Positions 12,501 to 26,789 of a DNA stretch of 64,000 nucleotides are shown here, piece by piece; positions within the stretch are counted from its first letter, which is position 1; each line of letters begins with the position of its first letter. Both the position numbers and the translations under genes were made by a program. The notes beneath the pieces were generated by a model. The model searched no databases. It was not told the origin of the DNA and saw nothing but the letters and a program-made list of their open reading frames with translations. Source of the DNA: Limnomonas spitsbergensis (Eukaryota; Chlorophyta; Chlorophyceae; Chlamydomonadales); NCBI GenBank assembly GCA_037349105.1, contig JAYJMM010000104.1, positions 3,506,001 through 3,570,000 on the forward strand, given 5' to 3'.

Positions 12501-14448
12501 CTGACCTGCTCCCCTGACCTGCACCACCCCCGCTGCAAGATATCAGCAGGTGAGTGGTCATGCATCAGGACATGGCAATAACATATAATTATACGGTTGG
12601 GGTTTGGTAAACAGGCAGGAGAGAGAAGGGAGAAGCATATCAAATTCAGGTCGGCTATGACTAGATCTGACTTGCCACACAGTGAAGCATGTCTATGTGA
12701 CTATGCGCGTATTTATATATGTATGTGTGTTTATGTGTTTGTACGTGTGCACGTGTGTGTGTGGCCTCTCGTGCCTAGACTTCAGTCCAATTTATTTGAA
12801 GGCGTAGTATGGAAAGACATGTTCACCTGCATGGTCCTCTTGCACGTCGCTTGGCCTGCGAATGAGGACAGAGCCAACAGCAAAAGTTGTTGAAAGAATA
12901 TTATGGACGTGCAATATGAAGACAAGCTGTAAATAAAATGTGTACGCAGGAATTCATCGTCCTTGACAGCAATTATGGATTGAGATGATAAGCCACGTCT
13001 GCAGGCTACATCCCTTGAGCATCTTATCCCGAGCAGCTGGCAGGATGCATGTTCACCGGCACCACCCTCTTTAACACTTGCCAATGGGGTCAAAGAAAAC
13101 CTGCACAGAGATCGGACGTGCACAATGTGAATATATATCGTGTATTATAAGCAAAATATATCGTGTATTATAAGTATTGGAGCCTTGCGGAATGGCTCCC
13201 AAAAAATTGCAACATGCCTGGTGGAAAAGCAAAGAAAGCAGCTTGGATCTCTCACCAGAATGAGGTCTGCATGCTCTGCCATGTGGACTATGGCGTCCTG
13301 GACGTCAAACTGCAGAGAGGTTTGGGCGGGATTCAGCAAGGCAATACCCTGAAGCAGCAAGTGCAAATGCCAAGCCACGAATCCTCCTGCCATGCACCCA
13401 TGCAACCTCTGTTTCGCATGGCACCTATGCACGTGTCACGTCCAGCTGAGCGCGAGGGGGGGACCGAGCACGTCATGCATGATCACCACATGAACTGACA
13501 CTTCCAGCAAGACATGCGGGATCGTGGGCCCATGTTTTCCCACCGGGTACTGCATGTCGCCATCCACCAGGCCCGGTGTGTCAATGAGATCCGTACAGAT
13601 GAAGTTCTTCTCCTTTGAGGTTGAGATCTCTGCACAGACCAAAACCAGGTTGGCGGGCAGAGTCTGACTTTCAATTTCCAGCCAATGGCAGCGTAGAACA
13701 ACAAGGACAAAACAGGTGGATCAAGCATGAAAAAGGTGCAGAGAGTCTTGCCTGTGAACAAGTTGGGGATGATGCCGTCAAACTTGTTGAAATCGCCTAG
13801 GTAATCAAAGTACCGCAGGGTAGCGTCCCCAGTCAGGGTCTCGCGTTTCTTGCCGCTTGTTACAAAGGTGAAACCCCGCGTCTCAATCGCCACTCCCTGT
13901 TTCGGCAGCATATTTTGAGTTCACAATCACTAGCATGGCACAAAAGCATGCTCTGGGCTGCAGGAGTGGGGCGGGTGCGAATGAGACTGTTCCCTACCGT
14001 CTTCTGAATGCCTTCGCCGATGTACCAGTTGATAAAGGATGACTTACCGGCCGAATGGTTCCCCACAATCATGACCTGTGCATGGGATTGACGTGGTTTA
14101 ACATCTGGTCTCATGGAGTCAGCAAGCTGTTGCCATGGCTTGCTCACCGTGATCTTCTTCCTGGGTTTCCGTAGCTTCAGCTGGAGCTGAGGGCTTTCAC
14201 TGATGGCCTTCAGACCCATGGACCCAGTAGTATTACTCAGCCCCACATCGTACAGCTGTGCATGGTAGGAGTACCAGATCAGACTGCATCAAAATTGACC
14301 TTCATGCATTGCAGATCTTGCCAAACACATTAAGATTACAGCGGTTTACCTCAGTAATTTGCTTTAGCACCTTCTCCGTAGCACCCGCCAAAGCTTCCTC
14401 CACGACATTTCTACCGTTCTTTCTTTTTGAGGCGGAGGCGGAGGCCAT
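9559..14448 (-). CDS. Dynamin/EHD-like large GTPase with two membrane segments
   Basis: Sixteen exons: 14448-14350, 14255-14148, 14075-13998, 13896-13752, 13629-13544, 13309-13256, 13100-13082, 12855-12827, 12077-11961, 11753-11706, 11569-11492, 11335-11204, 10716-10637, 10182-10041, 9880-9784, 9608-9559. All phases agree and give 453 residues. The GTPase motifs are G1 GNHSAGKSS (74-82), G3 DTPGLVDG (160-167) and a G4 candidate SKAD (225-228). The HADLILVFFDPIG stretch is typical of EHD/dynamin G domains. A helical region (about 288-331) is followed by hydrophobic segments at about 332-352 and 388-402, then a charged tail. It may be a membrane-remodelling GTPase; the compartment is unknown. 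Two introns start with GC instead of GT, and exon 7 is only 19 nt. Its ATG lies 84 bp from an ATG on the other strand (14533). Confidence 0.85.
12120..12525. repeat. 12-13 bp minisatellite inside an intron
   Basis: About 30 head-to-tail units of 'cccctgacctgct' with length variants lie in the intron between exons 8 and 9 of the dynamin-like gene, immediately 5' in genome order to the exon at 11961-12077. The long minus-strand open frames across it (Gly/Ser/Gln/Arg repeats) are artefacts of the repeat. Confidence 0.9.
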
Positions 14449-14532
14449 CCGAAGAGGATTTGTGAATGGCACCCACGCAGAAAATAATTCAATGGAACTT
14501 AACAGAACTGTTTAACCTGAAGGTAGATAGAG

Positions 14533-14883
14533 ATGGGATCGATAATTTTGAACCGGGACTTCAATACCGACGTAGCTGTTTTCTGGCCCGCGCTCGAGGA
14601 TCAAGGCCTGTACTACACGACAGGGTTCGGTCGAGCACTTTTTGATAGCAAGTTCCTGCCCCCTCTTGCTGCCTTTGCCAAGGCACATACTGCAGAGACC
14701 TACCCCAATATTCGAGGAGCGTATGGAAAGCTTGAGGAAGCGTACAAAGATGAAGGGTGGGAGACGGGGGGGGGGAGCCGGGGAGGGCTCATTGTGGTGC
14801 ATGCCAGTTGCACTCGGCGCAATGTAAACCTAATATTCCATATTGAGTTGATGCAGAAGATGGGCTTGAGCTGCCAGTCATAG
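14533..14883 (+). CDS. Hypothetical ORF, perhaps first exon of the ELMO gene
   Basis: An ATG-initiated open frame of 116 codons. The first 75 or so residues look protein-like (FNTDVAVFWPALEDQGLYYT, FLPPLAAFAKAHTAETYP, GKLEEAYKDEGW). The end, after a G-rich run near 14763, looks non-coding, so the true exon probably ends earlier at an unidentified donor. It diverges from the dynamin-like gene with 84 bp between start codons. Its product is not recognised. It may belong to the ELMO gene downstream or be separate. Confidence 0.4.
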   Translation: MGSIILNRDFNTDVAVFWPALEDQGLYYTTGFGRALFDSKFLPPLAAFAKAHTAETYPNIRGAYGKLEEAYKDEGWETGGGSRGGLIVVHASCTRRNVNLIFHIELMQKMGLSCQS

Positions 14884-15531
14884 AGACGAGCTTCCTACAT
14901 CGTCATGCTCACAGCATAACGTCGACAAAGAGGATTTGACGAAAAGCCTGGTTCCCCACCCGGGGCAATTCAACCTACAGGCCTTCTTGTGCTCTATCTT
15001 GGATTACTTGAAATACATTATCGGTATGTGGTAATGTGGCATGCATTGTGTCCCTAGGTCCCGCATGAAAGAAGCCACGCGCAATGGTGCGTGCTGCATG
15101 ACTGCATGGCAATTGATGACCCTGTGATGTGGATTTGGAGCGTGAAGCCGCTTCACATTGAAATCTACAATTTTCATGGTATGCCAATATCTGTTTGACA
15201 GACGAATGCCTGCAGCAGCGCTTATTTTGAAATTTTCCCCACTGCAGAATCCCTGCATTCCTGCTTCATCGGGGCCGGAATATCTGCCTCAAAGCTGTCA
15301 ATATTGCAGGTATTGTATCCATCATATAGTCATAGCTATGCATTTATGTCACGGATTCCTGTGGCACATCCAGCTCTTTAGCTGCGGCACGAGGACCTAA
15401 TTTACAGTTCATTTGGGTCCTACCGCAACATCTCTGCTCCTCTGCCCCCGTCTCTACCAGTCTGTTTGATGACAACCCAATTAGAACCTTATAATCTGTC
15501 CCCTTGAGGTTGAGCGACTAGAGCGCTGCAG

Positions 15532-16369
15532 GAGCGCGCCGCGGATCCCCTCCAGCCTGAGGATGCGGAGCACCAGGCTCTGTTGAGGCAGCTCTGGGAG
15601 CATGCTTTCACCGATGTCCCCTTCACAACGCCCAAGTCGGAGCAATGGAAGGAAATGGGCTGGCAGATGGGAGTAATTGCGGAAAAGGACGATGGTTATG
15701 AAGTGATGATGCTGCGTTTATGATCAGTATGTTCCCACTGCATGGCTTCTGAGCGTCCAGATTGATCCGACATAGCCTGGTTGTGCCATGGCGGCATGGC
15801 CACGTACCATTTGGGCAGTAGTGTTGTGAATCTGATCTCGTAATCTGCTGGTTTCTTGGCGTGTGGCCCCCAAGGGTGAGGATCCTGCAACAGACTTCAG
15901 GGGTGCGGGCCGCCTGGGCCTCGACTGCCTGCTCTACCTCGCGACGCAACACGGCTCTACCTTCTCGCGGCTTCTGGGGAAGTTGGACGGCAAGCGCTCA
16001 GACTGGGAGTACCCTTTCGCCGTGGCAGGTCTCAACATCAGCTTCATGCTGCTGGATGTGTTCGGGCTGCAGGTCCGGCGAGGGGCTGCGGGGCAGGCGC
16101 AGCAGCAGGGTCAGCCGGAGCTGCTGAACACCACCAGGACCGCTGCAGGCCGCGGCTTTGCGGCGCTGTGTGCGCAAGAGGCCAATGCGTTTGAGGAGCT
16201 GTTTGTGACCGCGTTTGAATGCTTAAACAAGGAGTGGCTGGCACAGCGGGCCTCCTACATGCAGTTTGGCCAGGTGATGAAAGCTGTCAAGGCTCAGGTA
16301 GAGAGGGCACACGGCCTTCAACCCAGGAGATGGGAAGAATTGCGGCAAAAACTTAAACTAGGAGATTAA
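15532..16369 (+). CDS. ELMO/CED-12 domain protein (3' exons)
   Basis: Two exons, 15532-15672 and 15875-16369, join in phase 0. They contain the ELMO-domain signature SEQWKEMGWQ followed by DPATDFRGAGRLGLDCLLYL, very close to the plant ELMO/CED-12 consensus (KEMGWQ.KDPSTDFRG). The rest continues as AVAGLNISFMLLDVFGLQ and a helical C-terminus ending at TAA 16367-16369. ELMO-domain proteins act with small GTPases, as GEF partners or ARF-family GAPs; the substrate here is unknown. Upstream exons are expected because 15532 follows an acceptor. Candidates are a helical stretch near 14955-15010 and the ORF at 14533, but I could not join them. Confidence 0.75.
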
Positions 16370-16776
16370 GTCGTAGGTATGACGAATGGACGACATGTGT
16401 TATTAGTGTTTTGACACACAGCTTTTCCGTAGTTTCTTGCAGTGCCTCTTAGCTATTTTATTTTTTACCATTTTAAACTTAAACATACAAAGATTTTCTT
16501 TTAATTGTATCTGTTTGTAGGCATGGAACAACGAAACAGTGTGTCTTTGAATCTTATGTGAATTTTGATCACTTTCATGATCTTTGAGGACGCATGCGTG
16601 CACTGATAAATAATTAAATAAATGGCTTGAATGTGTCCCAATTCTTTGGCGTGGCATGGTTAAGAAGTACACTAGGCACCGTTTGAAATTGGATTTAAGG
16701 GGTGGCATGGTCTTCTGCCAGAGCAAAATAGTTGTGGAAATGTACAGTTTATACGGCGTTTACGGTTTGGTCAGCC

Positions 16777-16807
16777 TAGGGTTTAGGGTTTAAAACCCTA
16801 AACCCTA
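16777..16807. repeat. Palindrome of TTTAGGG telomeric motif
   Basis: A perfect inverted repeat with 15-bp arms around one central base; each arm reads tagggtttagggttt towards the centre. TTTAGGG is the plant and green-algal telomere unit. Confidence 0.85.
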
Positions 16808-17249
16808 CACGTCTCCGGCCAGCCCTTCTTAATACCTGTTGCCTGAAGACCCTGTGTCCCCCAGCTGGTGCCCTCATCGTTTATCGCCTCGGCTTATTTC
16901 ACGCAGGCATGGATGGCTACGAGGCCTCCTTGGTTGCATTCAGGGCCCTGTATGCGTGTATGTCTGCAGGGTATTTGAATATGTGTCCAGGCCAATGACA
17001 CACAGCATCGGCGCCCCAAGGACCGAAATATGAATGGTACGCGGTACTTGACTGCCATCAGGTCGACGCCATGGGCAGATGACCAGGATCAGATATTCAG
17101 AACCCCACCACGTTCTCCCGCCTTGAAGGCATTGTCTTCTTCATACTCTCTCGTGGCTAAGCACCAGGACCGTCATGCCTGGCCAGGATAGGAAGCACCG
17201 GCTGTTGCTGCCACACACAGCAGCATATGCCCTATGCAGCTTCAGGTTT

Positions 17250-17680
17250 AGAACGGTGCCTCCCGCTGGGCCCTGCTAAACGCTAGGCTGCGTGGGGCTA
17301 GTATGCAGCCACCACCGGAGGTTGACCACATCCTCCGCCTCCATAGCGCTAGACACTGATAACTTGATTTTTCGCACCTGGTCCCCACCCGTACCCACAC
17401 GCTGGGCATCACTTATGCCGATCCTCAGACCCATCAGCTCGAAAACCGACCTACGGACCCGGTGTGCGGTCTCTAGTTTGACACGCATAGTATGGAAGGG
17501 CTAAGCTCAATTCCAGGTACTTTGCACAGCCAGGACCATGGTGCAGCCATGCCACCCTCCCATTTAGGGAGCAGGAACATGGAACCCGGTGTTCTAGGCG
17601 GGGGGGGGGGAGAGGATCGTTTGGCGGTTTCGATCCCTCAACCTTTGGGTATGGATGCCACCAGCGTTCCAGCTTCAGGT
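17250..17680 (-). repeat. Inverted SINE-like copy split by about 215 bp
   Basis: 17250-17290 and 17505-17680 match, in reverse, contiguous parts of the repeat at 18300-18570 (gctgggccctgctaaacgct... then gctaagctcaattcca... ccatggtgcagcc... ggaacccgg... gtttcgatccctcaaccttt). The intervening 17291-17504 is unrelated and looks inserted. Confidence 0.55.
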
Positions 17681-17886
17681 TCAGTGCTGCACTGCCGCTC
17701 CACTTGTACCGGTATTCACGCTTCAGTGAAGAAGCTCCACATGGAATTCAGAGAGGCCGACCCCAGGCAGGGGTACATCGCATACAAGCCCAGCCGGAAG
17801 TCAATCAACTCAATAGCAAGCAGCCCTAGCCCTCTGTCACAAGTCCGTTTGATCCAGCCCCAACAGCATGGTGTCCATCTGGCCAA

Positions 17887-21928
<4,042 letters not shown>

Positions 21929-22877
21929 ATGGACGAGGCAAATAGAGGAATCTACTTCGACGAGGTAGGCTCGATATCGTCTCGTACCACACCGCGTGGC
22001 CTAATTCTTCACCGTCTCTCTCAAGGACTTCCAAATCAGAATCCTTGATGTTGACAAGTTCAATGCCTCCAAGGCACTCCAGGTAAGTCCCATGTTGGCC
22101 TCTGTCGAATGGGTCTTTGCTGAACCTGTTTTTGTCAACAGGACAACTGCAACATCTTTGTCACAAACATCCAGCAACTAAATGCAGTGGTGGAGAAGTA
22201 TATATCGTCCATTGACCTACAGGTATGGACTAACATCATACTCATGGTGAAAAGCCATTGCCATGATGTCAAGCATTCATAACACTCAACAGTTCCAGTA
22301 CTGGTACGGTACTTGTTCTGGTAAGGCCGTTGTGAGTGCATGACCTACTCATCATGCAGGTGGATAAAATCGAGGCCGAGAAGCTGAAGGCTGTTGGTCT
22401 CAGAAATAAAGTTGCAGCCCTAGAGGAGGTGAGAACCATTTTATAGAGGTGAGAACCATTGTATAGAGGTAAACCATTGTATAGTAGAGGTGAACCATTG
22501 TATGGAGGTGAGAACCAGTGTATAGTATACTGATGCTCAATCGCTCTCCTCCAGCATGTTGACCTGTATACCGGCGCCTTTCAATGTAGGAGCGACGAAG
22601 AAAACAAAAAGACCAAGAAAGAAACTTCGCGGAGAAACAGGAAGAGTTGGAAAGGTGGGCTCCTACTTAATCCGCAGTCCCATCACTCCCTATTGCACCG
22701 GCAGTCAATGAGGCCCCCAAAATGACAAGCTTCAATCAAGCTGCAACCCCCCCTGCTGCAAACTGTCCCTTGCCCAGGTTGCAAATGGAGGAGCTCTCGT
22801 TGACCAAGGTCATGGCTGAGCAAAGTCAACTGATAGCCAAGCTTTCTGATAGCAGCTCCGGAGCAGCTTTCTCATGA
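21929..22877 (+). CDS. IFT20: Intraflagellar transport protein IFT20
   Basis: Six exons: 21929-21964, 22026-22082, 22142-22222, 22360-22428, 22590-22654, 22778-22877. All are phase-consistent and give 135 residues (animal IFT20 is about 132). The order of features fits IFT20: short acidic N-terminus ending YFDE, RILDVDKF, then a continuous helical coiled coil with VDKIEAEKLKAVGLRNKVAALEE (compare A...EKMKAIGARN in animals) and an AEQSQLIAKL C-terminus. Known role: a subunit of IFT complex B that moves cargo from Golgi to cilium and along the axoneme. The intron after exon 4 begins with tandem copies of the donor sequence. IFT20 implies the cilium programme is retained. Confidence 0.85.
22428..22530. 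repeat. Tandem repeat starting at an IFT20 splice donor
   Basis: About five degenerate units of 'gaggtgagaaccattgtata' begin exactly at the exon 4 donor (GAG|GTGAGA). Several copies retain a donor-like aggtgagaa. Confidence 0.8.
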
Positions 22878-25182
22878 ACATGACGCCATCATCTACTTCA
22901 AGTACTTCCTTGAATTATCCAAGTTTTGCGTCACTATCTTACCGGCACAGTGGTACAGCCAGTGCAGTCGTTCACCGCGACATTACTATCTGTATTTTTA
23001 CCTGGGAGATCTGTTTGGTGGAGATGATCATAGGAATGGATTTCTAGGATGGCTTTGATTAATAGATAGGTGCCCATTAGCTGTATGCAATCACATAGTG
23101 TGGTTTCTTCGCATTGAGGTATGAAGCGGTTCAGGGTGTGACGACATGAGCAAATTGGCCAAGCAAACCTGGTGTTAACAAGAGCCGTGAGCCTCTTGTT
23201 ACCCATGTTCAGGCATAACAGTACTTCAGAAGTGTTGGACATGTGAGGTTGGCATGCATTTATGCAACTTTGCATGATGTTGCACATGACTTGTATGGCC
23301 CTTATTTATTCACGGCGGCGGCATGAAATAAACCATTATCATTTATAACCAATTCTGGCCATTTAGAATCCTGGATGAGGCCCTAGATGTAACTCCAGAT
23401 TAACCTGTGTCTATGTCTCTGGAACTTAAACCGTTTCAACCCAGATTTTTCAACAAGGTGAACTCAGTTGCTCCCTGGAAGAAAATATATGGCCATTACT
23501 ACCGGTAAGACAGTCATGACATTGCTATGTGTAAGAAGTAATAAGACGCTATTCGTTCCTTTCATCAAGCTTTTTAATTGGGCGTCGATGTTAGCCCGAA
23601 CCATTTGTACGGCATGGGGTCCAATAAAAACGCAATATGGCGCACAGATAGGGCAGTGCAGACCAGCAGGGGAATGGAATGATGAAGACTTTCTAGGGGC
23701 CGGGAAGGCATTGACAAAGGAGGAGGCCATGAAAGTATTAAATCAGCTTTGTAAGTCAGAACAAACTTCGAAAGAGGTTTACGCTCTCTCCATTAGGCTC
23801 AGTCCCCCCCAGCCTAGTCATAATGGCCAGAGCGGCATTGACAATCATGTCGGCGCTGCCATGCCGTATGTTTATGCCTACCTATGTTATACCTGCCAGT
23901 CTCTTACCACAGTCTTTCTTTTACATCGGTGGATGAGCAAGCCAATTTTGTGCGCCGTGCCTCCCACCAGGCTGTAGTGCATTTCTGGTGTTTTCTACGA
24001 GACTTTGTGTCTCTAGCTTCTGTCTCCTCTGGGTGGCAGAAGGTGCACCCATCCCACCCCTTCATTGGTATCCGGGGAGAGGGTGAGCAAGTAGTCTTGC
24101 AGCTCAACTTGCCGCCTTATGTGTCCTGGGATGGTGGCGGCACTTAATTTCTTTTTAGCCGACTCCGATCTTTGCCTCCAGGGCAACGTCCCTTGCTTTG
24201 GTAGTCCCTGTCCCGGCTTAGGTGCTACTTCAAGTGCGCTTGGCCCTTAAGCTCTTGGTAGTTTCTTTGGGCCAGGCTTTTCGGTCGCTGCCATGTCGTT
24301 GCATGTTGGAGTGGCAGGTTTCCTTTTTTCTTTTGCTTGCCTTCACTTGCCTGAGGTGCTCTCTCTTAACCTCTTTCAGCTTCGTAGAGTTCTCGCCTGG
24401 CTTTTGGGTTCTGTCTTGCCCTCTCTCTTCTAAGATTCACTTGACTTGAGTTGGACCAGCTGCACGTTTGTTCGGTTTGTCTGTTTGGGATCTGGCTTTC
24501 CAGATCTACCTTTTGGGATAACAGCGACACAGCGGTCGGCCACCCTTTGTAATCAAAATCAAAATAAAAACTCTGGGGATAACAGCTGATCAGCTGCCGG
24601 CCACCCGGCAATAATTCCCAAAATGGAAAACAAATGTTCTGCTGCGTGGTCCTTGGGGTCAGCCGCAGTGATTTGTTTTCCAACTTTCTATTTTTTCTTC
24701 AGATCGAACTGCCTCAGGGATAACAGCTGCTCAGCGGCTAGCCTCCCGTTTGTAATGCTCACAAATCAAAAAGAGACACATAAATAAATGATCAAGACAG
24801 GGCTCTTCACACTGCGATACTGGAATCCATACTTACATTATAAGCAGTGCTATGGCTTGGCAGTGTGCCTATGGAGGCCATGGGGGGGCTAAAAATCGAA
24901 GAGCATGGATGGTGGCTTTTCCTCTCCTCCACCTGGCAAAAAACATTGTCGCTGGAAGCGGTCTAACTCTAGTAAGTCCATCAAGAGGCCTGGTTGCATG
25001 TGCAGGTGTGTAGGGGTGCCATGCAGTGGTGCCATGTGGAGTGCCATGCCAACTGCCTTGTGTGAAATACTGTGATCTCTGGTGACGCTCAGATCATCGG
25101 CCTTGCTGCGCCTTTGCAGATTTCGTTCCACTGCCCATGCCCTGAGTTGGGCAGCGCTGAGGTGGTTACACGGCGGTTACAT
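22878..25182. other. Intergenic with possible decayed LINE
   Basis: An open frame at 23480-23977 contains WNDEDFLGAGKALTKEEAMK, and a second at 23884-24147 in another frame contains SGWQKVHPSHPFIGIRGEGE. Neither is recognised. They are followed by a pyrimidine-rich stretch and the triplicated motif described below. This layout suggests a truncated non-LTR retroelement, but no reverse transcriptase motif is visible. Confidence 0.3.
24515..24760 (+). repeat. Three spaced copies of a 'gggataacagc' motif
   Basis: 'gggataacagc' followed by a cagc(t/g)gc..gcc..cc stretch occurs at about 24516, 24576 and 24717, each followed by a sequence like taatcaaaatc or taatgctcacaaatc. It resembles the 3' tail of a retroelement; this is an inference. 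Confidence 0.45.
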
Positions 25183-25240
25183 GGATGCCCTCGCGGCCGA
25201 GCCTTTCATGAGCAGGGCCCAGAGGTGTTACGTCATTAAT
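25183..25240 (+). repeat. Copy of about 60-bp interspersed repeat
   Basis: Carries 'gcggccgagcctttcatgag' and 'cagggcccagaggtgttacg', and abuts the long hairpin at 25246. Confidence 0.65.
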
Positions 25241-25245
25241 ATTGA

Positions 25246-25647
25246 TGCCCCTACTAGTGCCACCCCGTCCACCATACAAAGTGGGCCGAACTCTGGGCCG
25301 CGGTCAAGCTAGGCGTGCGGGTAGCTTCAGCTGTGTATACCTCCCCCCCGGCTTCATGCTCCCCAGTCTCCCGTCCCCGCTCCAGTTTGGGGCATTGTCG
25401 TGCATTGGCAGAGCCTCGGGAGTCCAGCACCAAGGAATACCTGCCATTTCCCCCGTTTTGGGCCAATGGTGCTGGACTCCCGGGGTGCTGCCAATGCACG
25501 ACATTGCCACGATCTGGGGGACAGGAGGCCGGGGGATATGAGGCCGGGGGGCAGCGGCCGATGGCTGAAGCTGCTGGCACGCCTGGCTCGATCACCGCCA
25601 AAAGTTCTACCCGCTCAGTGTGGTGGGCGGGTAATCCTAGTAGGGCA
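25246..25647. repeat. Long imperfect hairpin (about 400 bp)
   Basis: Outer arms match imperfectly (tgcccctactag... near 25246 against its complement ending near 25647; gtagcttcagct against agctgaagctgc). The inner arms 25391-25432 and 25467-25508 pair at 38 of 42 positions around a 34-nt loop. It is either a foldback transposon or a small-RNA precursor. Confidence 0.75.
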
Positions 25648-25849
25648 AGTCAAGTAATTGCCGCAGACCTGTCTCAACGTTGCCCTACCACCGGACCTTC
25701 ACTCAATCTCCTCAACCTTTACCCTATCAGCGGGTTTGAGCGGGCTGGTAGACATAGCACGACAGGGCCTCTGCTTCTCGCGTGGACGAATGATGTTATA
25801 AAAATAAGGCATTAGCCTTGCGATATGCAATTAAATGATAAGGATGGTG

Positions 25850-25960
25850 CACACCCGCTGGGCCCTGCTTAACGCTCGGTCATAAGGGGCTGGTAGGAGA
25901 TGAGCATGCTCATTTCCAACTACTGGTACCATGCACAGGCAGGACCCATGCGATTTCATG
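25850..25960 (-). repeat. Partial inverted SINE-like copy
   Basis: 'cacacccgctgggccctgct', then ggggctggtaggagatgagc and a ccatgcacaggcaggaccca-like stretch match the SINE-like family in reverse. Confidence 0.5.
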
Positions 25961-26286
25961 TATCATACATGACTCACCTCAACCTCGGGCTGTCCTCTGC
26001 TATGTTAATGGTCTGCCTCATGGAGACACGGTAGGCAGAGGTGCCTGCAGCCTGCAGATGCATGGAGCATCACTTAGGCAGCTCTTGGGCAGCAGACAGG
26101 CTGCTTCTGGGCAGATGACTCAGGCTCATGGCATTGTCAGCATCGCTCATTGATTCTTCAGACAATATGATTGATGGTATCAGTGTCTGGGTATGTGTGT
26201 CCCCTCACCGGGCTATTTGTAAAGCCGGGTGCGGGACTGCGGGGGTGCGGGTGGTGGCAAAGCGCGGGAAGATCCTGGCGCCGGGG

Positions 26287-26397
26287 AAGATCTGTGGTCG
26301 GCCGTGATATCTGTTGGGTGAACTGGCGTTTGATCGCACTGGACATGCAGCTTGGGAGGTAAATTGGCGGCTGATATCACGCTCGACCACAGATCTT
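26287..26397. repeat. Short inverted repeat (25-bp arms)
   Basis: Arm 26287-26311 (aagatctgtggtcggc...gatatc) matches the reverse complement of 26373-26397 at 23 of 25 positions, with a 61-bp spacer. The size and form fit a MITE. Confidence 0.7.
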
Positions 26398-26789
26398 ACC
26401 GCTACATTCGAACGCAGCATGTGCGAAAAGCTGAAAGCCGCTAGCGATCCCTGTGTCGACCTGGCAGGCCAGCGTAACGGCCAACAGACCCCGCAGCCCA
26501 CCCGCCTTGGAAGTTGGAGGGTCAAGCCCCCCCTGAATGAGGACAGGGATACAGCTTGAAATCTGTTGCCTGCAAAGCCTCTATAGTGGTGCATTCGATT
26601 CTGAGCCCGTGCTATCCGAGGAGGCTCGTTGGTGTCACATGCCGTTTTCATTGCGTTTTGCCACCGGTTTTACGGCGTTTTGTGTGGAGCACCCGAGAAA
26701 CCCTGTAGCCGGTGCCTGCAGCTGCAGGTGTTTGATGGCGATTCAGTTCAGACGCAACGGAACTGGGCCACTTGGGTCCCAACTGATTG

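Larger units (their letters stand above)
16370..17886. other. Intergenic between ELMO and RUVBL2 genes
   Basis: The two genes converge here. The stretch is A/T-rich to about 16760, then holds a telomere-like palindrome (16777-16807) and an inverted SINE-like copy (17250-17680). No coding region was recognised. Confidence 0.5.

Noticed and set aside
11874..12643. Long Gly/Ser/Gln/Arg repeat proteins on the minus strand
   Set aside because: Produced by the intronic 12-13 bp minisatellite. The neighbouring GTPase exons splice across it.
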